Source of the DNA: Winogradskyella vidalii
GTDB lineage: Bacteria; Bacteroidota; Bacteroidia; Flavobacteriales; Flavobacteriaceae
Direction of reading: 5' to 3'
Length of the DNA: 64,000 bases
Assembly (NCBI RefSeq): GCF_013403955.1
Contig: NZ_JABFDG010000007.1
Coordinates: forward strand, 1 to 64,000
Shown here: positions 18,289 through 25,997 of the stretch, in pieces
Layout of the letters: every line of letters starts with the position of its first letter
How positions within the stretch are numbered: the first letter of the stretch is position 1
Notes under the pieces: model-generated
The model's database searches: none
Told to the model about the DNA's origin: nothing
What the model saw: the letters and a program-made list of their open reading frames with translations, nothing else
Program-made: the position numbers and the translations under genes

Positions 18289-20887
18289 CAATTCAGTATT
18301 GAAATCATTTATTAAACTTTTTTGTACTGTATTTCTCTTTACATTATCATTTTCAGGTAATGCTCAGGTTGAAGGAGATACCTATTTAATTAAAGAAATT
18401 ACGGTTACAGGAAACACTAATTTTAGTGCACAAACCATTATTGCTTATTCTAAACTGAGGAAGGATGAGGAGATTCAAGTCGGTGGAGAAAAAATTGCCA
18501 ATGCAGTAAAAACATTATGGAAATCTAATCTATTTAGTAGTATTGATATCTACATTACAAATATAGACGGAAGTACGGCAAATTTAGAGATTAATCTTAG
18601 TGATTTACCAGAACTAAAAGAACTGACTATAGAAGGGATTAAAAAAGGTAAAAAAGAAGAACTTATTACCGAAAACAAACTAAAAACGGGTCAGAAAGTT
18701 ACCGAAAATCTTATTGCAACGACTAAAAACTATCTTACTAATAAGTATAAGAAGAAAGGATTTTTAAATACCAAAATTAACATCGCAACATCACAAGTTA
18801 TCGATTCTGTTGAAAAAGAACGTGTTGATATGCGTATCGATATTGATAAAGGTGAAAAAGTAAAAATAAAAGCGATAAACTTTATAGGGAATGAGAAAAT
18901 AGCAGAAAAAAAGCTTCGTAAGGCGATGAAAAATACGAAGCAAAAAAGCTTAAGTCCTTTAAGAATATTTAAACGTTCAAAATATATTGAAGAAGATTTT
19001 AGAACTGATTTGGTAAGCGTTGTAGATTATTATAAAGAAAACGGCTATAGAGATGCTCGGATTATTTCAGATTCAATTACTTACTTAGATGAGAAAAATA
19101 TAAATTTAGATATAAAGGTTGAAGAGGGAGAAAAATATACGTTTGGAAAAATAACTTTTGTAGGTAACACGGTTTATTCTAACCAACAATTATCAAATCT
19201 TCTAGGTATAAAAGAAGGCGACACTTATAATGGTGTAGAGTTACGAGAACGTATTGCAGATGAGACCGATCCTGATGCTAATGATATTACCAACGCTTAT
19301 CAGAATTTTGGTTATATGTTCTCCACTATAAACCCCGTTGAGGTTAGTGCAGAAGGCAATGTAATTGATATGGAAATTCGTATCACAGAAGGAAAGCCTG
19401 CTTACTTTAATAATGTAACTGTTGTTGGTAATGATGTTACAAACGATCACGTGGTTTATAGGGAAATTAGAACGCGTCCAGGACAATTATACAGAAAAGC
19501 AGATATCATTAGAACGATTAGAGAATTAGGTCAATTAGGTTATTTTGATGCGCAACAAATTACACCAGACATTAAAAACCCAAACCCCGTAGATGGAACT
19601 TTAGATGTTGAATATTCTGTTGTAGAGCAAGGGTCTAGTCAAATACAATTGCAAGGTGGTTACGGTGGCGGTGGCTTTATTGGTACCTTAGGATTATCGT
19701 TTAACAATTTTGCCATAAAAGATATCTTCAAGAAAGATGCCTACAAACCAGTACCAAGAGGTGATGGTCAAAGTTTAGCATTGAGACTTCAAGCGAGTCA
19801 GTTTTTTCAAACCTATAGTTTTTCATTTAGTGAGCCTTGGTTTGGAGGTAAAAAACCGTTTCAAATGTCAACATCACTATCTCACTCTAGACAGTTTTTA
19901 TACGATTCGTCAACAGGAACAGCTGATAAAAGTAAACGTTTTAATATTACAGGCTTAACGTTTGGGCTTTCAACAAGATTATCTGAGCCAGATGATTATT
20001 TCTTATTGTCACAGGCTATTAGTTACCAACATTATGATCTTCAGAATTATAATACGGGGTTATTTACTTTTGGTGATGGAACTTCTAATAACTTATCTTA
20101 CACCATTGGTTTAAGTAGAAATAACCTTAGTGTAGATCCAATTTATCCAACTGGAGGTTCTAATTTTTCAGTATCAGCGAAGTTTTCATTCCCTTATTCT
20201 CTAGTTAATGGTGTGGATTATGATGCACTACAAGATGAAAGAACTGAACAAAATGAAATTATTAGTGAATACTCATCTAATACTAATCCAACACCTGCAG
20301 AAACAACAACTTATAATAATGCCATAGCAAGAGTAGGAGAAATTGATCAAGAGCGATTTAACTGGTTAGAATTTTATAAGATTAAATTTAAAGCAGACTG
20401 GTATCAAGCATTAACCAAAAAATTAGTATTGCGTCCTAGTATGGAGTTTGGATTCCTTGGTGCTTATAATAATGCACGTGGCGTTATTCCTTTTGAGCGT
20501 TTCTTTGTTGGTGGTGATGGTTTAGGAAACTTTTCTTTAGATGGTAGAGAGGTCGTGCAATTACGTGGTTATCCTAACCAATCTTTATCTTCAGATGATG
20601 GAGGATCTATTTATAACAAATTCTCTTTAGAATTAAGATATCCTATTACTTTAGGGGCTCAAGCTAAAATTTATGCATTATCATTTTTAGAAGCAGGTTC
20701 GTCTGTAAATGATTTTAAAGATTTTGATCCATTTAACCTTCAGAGATCTGCTGGTTTTGGTCTAAGAATTTTTATGCCAGCCTTTGGTTTACTTGGGATT
20801 GACTTTGGTCATGCATTTGATGAGTCACCTTACGGAGCCACAGTTAAAAATTGGGAGACACACTTTATAATAGGACAACAATTTTAA
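18260..20887 (+). CDS. bamA: Outer-membrane assembly factor BamA
   Basis: An 875-residue BAM core protein that folds barrel proteins into the outer membrane. No ATG is available at the 5' end: the frame can open with TTG at 18260, overlapping uppS by 29 bases, or TTG at 18299, ten bases after the uppS stop. Both keep the signal peptide (SFIKLFCTVFLFTLSFSGNAQ region). Five POTRA domains span about residues 40-430 (each with GN and G-L/Y turns such as IKAINFIGNEKI, ITFVGNTVY). The barrel holds the late VRGF-equivalent QLRGYP in loop 6 and ends in HFIIGQQF with terminal Phe. Confidence 0.95.
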   Translation: MEKQANNLPNNSVLKSFIKLFCTVFLFTLSFSGNAQVEGDTYLIKEITVTGNTNFSAQTIIAYSKLRKDEEIQVGGEKIANAVKTLWKSNLFSSIDIYITNIDGSTANLEINLSDLPELKELTIEGIKKGKKEELITENKLKTGQKVTENLIATTKNYLTNKYKKKGFLNTKINIATSQVIDSVEKERVDMRIDIDKGEKVKIKAINFIGNEKIAEKKLRKAMKNTKQKSLSPLRIFKRSKYIEEDFRTDLVSVVDYYKENGYRDARIISDSITYLDEKNINLDIKVEEGEKYTFGKITFVGNTVYSNQQLSNLLGIKEGDTYNGVELRERIADETDPDANDITNAYQNFGYMFSTINPVEVSAEGNVIDMEIRITEGKPAYFNNVTVVGNDVTNDHVVYREIRTRPGQLYRKADIIRTIRELGQLGYFDAQQITPDIKNPNPVDGTLDVEYSVVEQGSSQIQLQGGYGGGGFIGTLGLSFNNFAIKDIFKKDAYKPVPRGDGQSLALRLQASQFFQTYSFSFSEPWFGGKKPFQMSTSLSHSRQFLYDSSTGTADKSKRFNITGLTFGLSTRLSEPDDYFLLSQAISYQHYDLQNYNTGLFTFGDGTSNNLSYTIGLSRNNLSVDPIYPTGGSNFSVSAKFSFPYSLVNGVDYDALQDERTEQNEIISEYSSNTNPTPAETTTYNNAIARVGEIDQERFNWLEFYKIKFKADWYQALTKKLVLRPSMEFGFLGAYNNARGVIPFERFFVGGDGLGNFSLDGREVVQLRGYPNQSLSSDDGGSIYNKFSLELRYPITLGAQAKIYALSFLEAGSSVNDFKDFDPFNLQRSAGFGLRIFMPAFGLLGIDFGHAFDESPYGATVKNWETHFIIGQQF

Positions 20888-20961
20888 GTTTGGCACGATA
20901 TTTTCTAATAGCTAAATAAGGATTTCATCATGTTGTTAAAATTTTTAAGAATATATTTCGT

Positions 20962-20969
20962 TAAATTTG
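20962..20969 (+). promoter_or_regulatory. Probable -7 box (TAnnTTTG) for the ompH genes
   Basis: TAAATTTG lies 71 bases before the ompH start. A TTG at 20933-20935 is 26 bases upstream, slightly longer than the usual spacer, so only the -7 element is well supported. Confidence 0.45.
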
Positions 20970-21040
20970 AAGATTAGTAACATTAATAGTTTAAAACATT
21001 TAATGTTACGAGTAGAATGTCTCAAAATATAAAAACAATA

Positions 21041-22165
21041 ATGATGAAATTTAAAGTTCTTTTTTTAATATTAATTATAAGTTTACTAGCTTTTAGTGCT
21101 AATGCACAGCGAGGCGTAAGATTAGGTTATATTGATACGGAGTATATTTTGCAAAATGTACCAGAGTATCAACAAGCGTCTTCACAGTTAGATAAAAAAG
21201 TTGAAGCTTGGAAATCTGAAATTGAAACAAAATTAAACGCCATTGAACAAAAGAAAAAAGAGCTCGATAATGAACGTGTACTTTTAACTAAAGAATTGTA
21301 CGATGAGCGTTTTGAAGATATTTCTTATGATGAAGCAGAAGTATTAGATTATCAGCAAAAACGTTTTGGTCCCAATGGGGATTTGATGATTCAAAAACGT
21401 CAATTGATAGAGCCAATTCAAGATCAAATTTTTGCAGCTGTTAGAGATATTGCAGAGACCGGAAAATATGATTTTGTGTTTGATAAATCTGCAGACGTTG
21501 TTATGTTATACTCAGCAGAACGTTACGATTTAAGTGAACGCGTACTAAATACCATTACCAGAACATCTAAGCGGTCTCAAGCTAAAAACAGGAAAGAACG
21601 TCAAGAATTAGCCGATGAAGAGGTTGTTCCGGAAGTCGATTCAGATAAAGATGCACGTCAACAAGCTTTAGAAGATCGTAAAGCCAAACGAGAAGAAGAA
21701 TTAGCCGCTAAACGTGCCGAACGTGAAAAAGCAGCCGAAGACAGAAAAAAGGCCATAGAGGAAGAAAGAGAAGCTAGAAGATTAGAAGCAGAAGCAAGAA
21801 GAGAACAAGCGCAAGACAGTAGAAATAAAAGTAGTGTACCAGAAGAAGCTGAAGAAGAAAAGAAGGAAAAAGTTACAGAGAAAGATTCTGTAGCCACACC
21901 AACACCGAAGTCAATTATAAAATCAGATAGTACAGAAGTAAAAAACGAAGTTAAAAAAGACTCAGCAAGTACTGCCACACCAAAAACAGCAGCAGAAATT
22001 GCAGAAGAACAACGTCAAGAGAAATTAAGAGATAGAGAAGCTCGCAAAAAAGAATTAGAAGCGCGTAAACAAAAAATTATAGAACAACGTAAAGCTGCAC
22101 GAGAAGAACGTGAGCGCCAAGTAAAACGTAATGATTCTATCGCAAAGGCAAAGAAAAACGAATAA
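21041..22165 (+). CDS. OmpH/Skp-family periplasmic chaperone with long charged C-terminal extension
   Basis: The start is taken at ATG 21041 (MMKFKVLFLILIISLLAFSANAQ); the frame also allows 21017. The OmpH domain covers mature residues to about 165, with RLGYIDTEYILQNVPEYQQA at its start and FDKSADVVMLYSA near its end. A further ~200 residues are highly charged (repeats such as EDRKAKREEELAAKRAEREKA), predicted as one long coiled coil ending in NDSIAKAKKNE. Skp-like proteins escort outer-membrane proteins through the periplasm. The usual length is about 170 residues, so the tail more than doubles it. It is followed by a normal-length paralogue. Confidence 0.88.
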   Translation: MMKFKVLFLILIISLLAFSANAQRGVRLGYIDTEYILQNVPEYQQASSQLDKKVEAWKSEIETKLNAIEQKKKELDNERVLLTKELYDERFEDISYDEAEVLDYQQKRFGPNGDLMIQKRQLIEPIQDQIFAAVRDIAETGKYDFVFDKSADVVMLYSAERYDLSERVLNTITRTSKRSQAKNRKERQELADEEVVPEVDSDKDARQQALEDRKAKREEELAAKRAEREKAAEDRKKAIEEEREARRLEAEARREQAQDSRNKSSVPEEAEEEKKEKVTEKDSVATPTPKSIIKSDSTEVKNEVKKDSASTATPKTAAEIAEEQRQEKLRDREARKKELEARKQKIIEQRKAAREERERQVKRNDSIAKAKKNE

Positions 22166-22210
22166 ATCAATTAATAATCTATAACACACAAAACAAATAC
22201 AATTAAGAAA

Positions 22211-22711
22211 ATGAAACATTTAAAAACATTATTATTTGCAGCAGTACTTTTTATAGGAGCAACAAGTTTTACAACTGCTCAAAGTAAAATTGCTCATATT
22301 AATAAGCAGGAGTTAATTAAAGCGATGCCAGCTTATACTCAAGCTCAAACAGAAATTGAGAATTTAGGAAAAACATATGAAACTGAAATTCAAAATTCAA
22401 TTAAAGAGTTAGATAAAAAGTTGAAGCAATACACTGCTGAAGAGCCAACGCAAACTGAAGAGGAAAACATGAAGCGTATGCAAGAAGTTGAAGGAATTAA
22501 ACAAAGTTTAGGAGAATATCAACAACAAGCTCAGAAGCAATTACAAGAGAAAGAATTTAATCTTTTAAAGCCAATTGTTGAAAAAGCTGATAATGCAATC
22601 AAAGCGGTAGCTAATGCTCAAGGTTTTCAGTATGTAGTAGATTCTGGTATGCTTATCGTAGCAGAAGGTAAAGACCTTATGGCAGACGTAAAAAAACAAT
22701 TAGGAATGTAA
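22211..22711 (+). CDS. OmpH/Skp-family periplasmic chaperone
   Basis: A 166-residue protein of normal Skp length. Its signal peptide ends at about residue 23 (TTAQ). The OmpH core has KIAHINKQELIKAMPAYTQAQTEIENLGK, a central coiled coil of Lys/Gln/Glu, and FQYVVDSGMLIVAEGKDLM at the end. Located 45 bases after the long paralogue and followed by a terminator, it closes the envelope-assembly series uppS-bamA-ompH-ompH. Confidence 0.93.
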   Translation: MKHLKTLLFAAVLFIGATSFTTAQSKIAHINKQELIKAMPAYTQAQTEIENLGKTYETEIQNSIKELDKKLKQYTAEEPTQTEEENMKRMQEVEGIKQSLGEYQQQAQKQLQEKEFNLLKPIVEKADNAIKAVANAQGFQYVVDSGMLIVAEGKDLMADVKKQLGM

Positions 22712-22733
22712 TTCCTAGTTAAAAATAATAGTT

Positions 22734-22768
22734 AAAAAGTCGCTTATTATTAAGCGGCTTTTTTATTT
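22734..22768 (+). terminator. Rho-independent terminator after ompH
   Basis: A 13-bp stem with one G-T wobble, AAAAAGTCGCTTA (22734-22746) with TAAGCGGCTTTTT (22751-22763), closes a TTAT loop and runs into a T-rich stretch. Confidence 0.88.
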
Positions 22769-22777
22769 TTATACAAT

Positions 22778-23557
22778 ATGAGTAGTCAACCTATAGGTAT
22801 ATTTGATTCTGGTATTGGAGGAACATCTATCTTCAAGGAAATTCACGCACTTTTACCGCATGAAAACTGTATTTATTTGGCAGATAGTAAATATGCGCCC
22901 TATGGAAACAAGTCTCATAAAGAAATTGTTGAGCTTAGTATAAAGAATACGGAGCATCTTATTGATAGAGGTTGTAAAATCATTGTAGTAGCTTGTAATA
23001 CGGCAACAACCAATGCCATAGATTACCTAAGGCGTAATTATAATATACCTTTTATAGGTATAGAGCCTGCTATAAAGCCAGCAGCATTAAACACACAAAC
23101 TAAAGCAATTGGTATTTTGGCCACTAAAGGAACTTTAAGTAGTCAACTTTTTCACAAAACTACAGATTTGTATGCTAATGGTATTAAAGTTGTAGAACAA
23201 GTTGGAGAAGGTATTGTGCCATTAATAGAAGCCGGAGAAGTAGATTCGGAAGCCATGCGTTATCTGTTAGAAGCTTACTTAGAGCCTATGCTAGCACAGA
23301 ATATAGATTTCCTAGTCTTAGGATGCACACACTATCCTTATCTTATTCCTATGCTTTCTAAAATGCTTCCTAAGCATATTAAAATAATCGATTCTGGTAG
23401 AGCGGTAGCACATCAGACAAAAGCTATATTAGCCTCTCAAAGTTTACTTAATTCTTCTATAGCCATCCCAGAAATTCAATTATTTTCAAATAGTGATCTT
23501 ACGGTTTTAAGTTCAATACTAGACAATAAATTTAAAGTAACTTATTTAGAATTTTAG
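22778..23557 (+). CDS. murI: Glutamate racemase
   Basis: A 259-residue cofactor-free racemase that supplies D-glutamate for peptidoglycan. The two catalytic cysteines are Cys73 (VVACNTATTNA) and Cys183 (LGCTHYPYL). The substrate-binding starts GIFDSGIGG (Asp10) and SKYAPYGNKS are intact. It lies just after the ompH terminator, with about 15 bases in between, so its promoter must sit within or before that hairpin or transcription must read through. Confidence 0.97.
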   Translation: MSSQPIGIFDSGIGGTSIFKEIHALLPHENCIYLADSKYAPYGNKSHKEIVELSIKNTEHLIDRGCKIIVVACNTATTNAIDYLRRNYNIPFIGIEPAIKPAALNTQTKAIGILATKGTLSSQLFHKTTDLYANGIKVVEQVGEGIVPLIEAGEVDSEAMRYLLEAYLEPMLAQNIDFLVLGCTHYPYLIPMLSKMLPKHIKIIDSGRAVAHQTKAILASQSLLNSSIAIPEIQLFSNSDLTVLSSILDNKFKVTYLEF

Positions 23558-23590
23558 TAAGGTTAATTAGATTTCTATTACTAAGACCTT

Positions 23591-23941
23591 ATGACATTAC
23601 TATTTGTTTATAACGCCAACTCCGGGACGTTAAATGGATTATTTGATATAGGGCATAAATTATTTAGTCCTTCAACGTATCAATGTAGTCTTTGTGCTAT
23701 AACACATGATATCTTTAAGGAAAATACAGCATGGAAAAACTTTAAAAACCAAAGTCAATTTCAAATGGAATTTTATCACAAAGATGAGTTTGAAACTAAA
23801 TTTCCAAATGTAAACCTGAATTACCCTACGGTATTAAGACGAGATTCGTATCAGCTAACTACAGTTTTAACACCTGAGGTATTGAATAAGATATCGTCTG
23901 TTGAGGCTTTAATAAAAGGACTAAAAGCTAATGTACAATAA
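23591..23941 (+). CDS. Conserved small protein of unknown function with CxxC
   Basis: A 116-residue cytoplasmic protein without signal or membrane segment. It begins TLLFVYNANSGTLNGLFDIGHKLFSPSTY and has YQCSLCAITH, a CxxC pair that could bind metal or be redox-active. The rest includes WKNFKNQSQFQMEFYHKDEF and a C-terminal helix. I recognise this as a family recurring in Flavobacteriia without assigned function. It lies 33 bases after murI on the same strand and is convergent with the carbonic-anhydrase-like gene. Confidence 0.7.
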   Translation: MTLLFVYNANSGTLNGLFDIGHKLFSPSTYQCSLCAITHDIFKENTAWKNFKNQSQFQMEFYHKDEFETKFPNVNLNYPTVLRRDSYQLTTVLTPEVLNKISSVEALIKGLKANVQ

Positions 23942-23973
23942 TCCGTGTAAATATTAACCAGGAGTATTTTTGT

Positions 23974-24492
23974 CTAATCTTCTTTAAGCCAGCTAGAATA
24001 CTTTACATAATTATTAGCAATACGATCAATCTCACCCGAAATTAATTCTTTGCTAATATCTTTTACTTTTTTTGCAGGTACGCCTGCGTAGATGCTTCCA
24101 GATTCTACAATTGTATTTTTGGTAACCACTGCTCCTGCAGCGATAATGCTATTGCTTTCAACAATACAGTCGTCCATAACAATACTTCCCATACCAATAA
24201 GTACATTGTCTTTAACGGTACAACCATGTACTAAAGCATTGTGCCCTATAGAAACATTGTTTCCTATTGTTGTTGGTGATTTTTGGTAAGTGGCGTGAAT
24301 AACAGCACCATCTTGTATATTCACTTTATTTCCTATTTTAATATAGTGTACATCACCTCTAATTACGGCATTAAACCATACGCTACATTCACTCCCTAGA
24401 GTAACATCTCCAACAATAGTTGCATTCTCTGCAACGTAGCAATCTTCTGGTATTTGTGGATGTTTTCCCTGTACAGTTTTTATAATTGGCAT
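23974..24492 (-). CDS. Gamma carbonic anhydrase family protein
   Basis: A 172-residue left-handed beta-helix protein built of hexapeptide repeats (for example ATIVGDVTLGSECSVWFNAVIRGD). Likely zinc-binding histidines are His66 (AVIHATY), His84 and His89 (IGHNALVHGC), at the spacing of gamma-class enzymes such as Cam and the YrdA/PaaY group. Most close relatives lack proven carbonic anhydrase activity, so only metal binding and fold are safe. It is convergent with the CxxC gene, 32 bases apart. Confidence 0.92.
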   Translation of the reverse strand: MPIIKTVQGKHPQIPEDCYVAENATIVGDVTLGSECSVWFNAVIRGDVHYIKIGNKVNIQDGAVIHATYQKSPTTIGNNVSIGHNALVHGCTVKDNVLIGMGSIVMDDCIVESNSIIAAGAVVTKNTIVESGSIYAGVPAKKVKDISKELISGEIDRIANNYVKYSSWLKED

Positions 24493-24568
24493 AACTTATA
24501 ATTTAGTAAAATTAGTATCCCTTAAAGATAAAATGAAAAACCCAAATAAGGTAGTTTATGGCACAAAA

Positions 24569-24594
24569 AAAGAGTAGCAAATTTGCTACTCTTT
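24569..24594 (-). terminator. Terminator of rpsU
   Basis: A perfect palindrome (AAAGAGTAGCAAA/TTTGCTACTCTTT). On the minus strand it is followed by a run of T (plus-strand A-run 24565-24571), 25 bases after the rpsU stop. Confidence 0.85.
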
Positions 24595-24619
24595 AGTCTT
24601 AATTTTATGAATGAGAAAA

Positions 24620-24814
24620 TTATACGTTTTCTGCGTCTCTTAAGCCTTGAATGTACTCAGCTTTCTGAACTTCTCTTCTTCTCTTTACAGAAGGTTTAGT
24701 GAAATAACGAGATTCTCTAAGGTTTTGCATAATTTGCACATTTCTGTGTTTACGCTTGTAACGCTTAAGTGCACGTTCTATATTTTCTCCTTCTTTGATT
24801 TCGATTTTAATCAT
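24620..24814 (-). CDS. rpsU: 30S ribosomal protein S21
   Basis: A 64-residue basic protein with the S21 pattern IEIKEGENIERALKRYKRKHR and the Arg/Lys-rich FTKPSVKRRREVQKAEY. S21 sits near the mRNA exit side of the 30S subunit and, in Bacteroidota, is tied to sequestration of the anti-Shine-Dalgarno end, consistent with the weak Shine-Dalgarno use seen here. A TATATTTG -7 box lies at 24858-24865 on the minus strand. It is monocistronic with its own terminator. Confidence 0.97.
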   Translation of the reverse strand: MIKIEIKEGENIERALKRYKRKHRNVQIMQNLRESRYFTKPSVKRRREVQKAEYIQGLRDAENV

Positions 24815-24857
24815 TATATCGATATATTTTTGTTAACTAATTCTTGCAAATGGTCGG

Positions 24858-24865
24858 CAAATATA
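24858..24865 (-). promoter_or_regulatory. -7 promoter box (TATATTTG) of rpsU
   Basis: On the minus strand TATATTTG matches TAnnTTTG exactly, 43 bases before the rpsU ATG. I see no clear TTG at -33. Confidence 0.5.
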
Positions 24866-25024
24866 CTCTAACTATTTGAAAATAAAAAATTAATTGAAAC
24901 TTTTAAGTATTTATTTTTAACTTAAAACGATTCCGTAATATTTAAGTGCGATAATTAATACGTTAAGCCTAAAACTCCTAAAAAAAAGATTTTACTTTTT
25001 TAGATTAAAGCTCAAAAATATTGA

Positions 25025-25888
25025 CTATCCTAAATAAGTTTTTAGAATCTTACTCTTACTGGCGTGTCTTAATCTACGAATCCCTTTTTCTCTAATTTGT
25101 CTAACACGTTCACGCGTTAAGTCATAGATGCTTCCAATTTCTTCTAAAGTCATTGGTGGCTGGTCTCCGATGCCAAAATTTAAACGAATCACATCGCTTT
25201 CTTTTTGCGTTAATGTTTCTAAAGCACGCTCTACTTCAACATTTAAAGATTCGCGCATTAAATCTTTATCAGGTCTTGGTGATTCACCAGAACTTACCAC
25301 ATCATATAGACTAAAGGTTTCGCCGTCTTTTAATGGTGCATCCATTGACAGGTGACGACCAGAATTTTTCATAGATTGCTTAACCTCACGAACGCTTATA
25401 TCTAATTCGCCAGCAATTTCATCGGCGTTAGGTGGTCTTTGGTTAATTTGTTCTAAATGCGAAAAGGCTTTATTAATTTTATTAATAGTCCCAATTTTAT
25501 TTAAAGGCAAACGTACAATACGAGACTGTTCAGCTAAAGCTTGTAAAATAGCTTGTCTAATCCACCATACTGCATAAGAAATAAACTTAAAACCTCTAGT
25601 TTCATCAAAACGCTTTGCTGCTTTTACCAAACCTGCATTACCTTCATTAATTAAATCTGGTAATTTTAAACCTTGATTTTGATATTGTTTTGCAACCGAT
25701 ACAACAAACCTTAAGTTGGCCGTTGTTAATTTATCTAGTGCAGCTTGATCACCCTTCTTTATAAGTTGTGCTAATTCCACTTCTTCATCTGCTGTTATCA
25801 ACGGAATCTTACTTATATCTTGTAGATATTTATCTAAAGATTTATCTTCCCTGTTGGTAACCTGCTTGGTGATTTTTAATTGCCTCAT
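25025..25888 (-). CDS. rpoD: Primary RNA polymerase sigma factor RpoD/SigA
   Basis: A 287-residue sigma-70 factor beginning [22 protein letters not shown], the standard start of the Bacteroidota housekeeping sigma, which lacks region 1.1 and the long non-conserved insert. Region 2 carries [19 protein letters not shown] and [14 protein letters not shown]; region 3 follows; region 4 has [19 protein letters not shown]. This factor recognises the TAnnTTTG promoters noted in this window. It lies between rpsU and the AsmA gene, all on the minus strand. Confidence 0.97.
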   Translation of the reverse strand: MRQLKITKQVTNREDKSLDKYLQDISKIPLITADEEVELAQLIKKGDQAALDKLTTANLRFVVSVAKQYQNQGLKLPDLINEGNAGLVKAAKRFDETRGFKFISYAVWWIRQAILQALAEQSRIVRLPLNKIGTINKINKAFSHLEQINQRPPNADEIAGELDISVREVKQSMKNSGRHLSMDAPLKDGETFSLYDVVSSGESPRPDKDLMRESLNVEVERALETLTQKESDVIRLNFGIGDQPPMTLEEIGSIYDLTRERVRQIREKGIRRLRHASKSKILKTYLG

Positions 25889-25997
25889 GTATCCTATTTA
25901 AAATTTAGTGAACCTTCAATGTAAACTAATTATTAAGAATTCCAAAAAATTAGGTAATTATTAACAGAATTTTGTTGAAAATGGTTATTTTTTGCGA

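Noticed and set aside
24971..25005. A/T-rich hairpin after the sigma factor gene
   Set aside because: The stem is almost only A and T and could form by chance; it is not strong enough to call a terminator.
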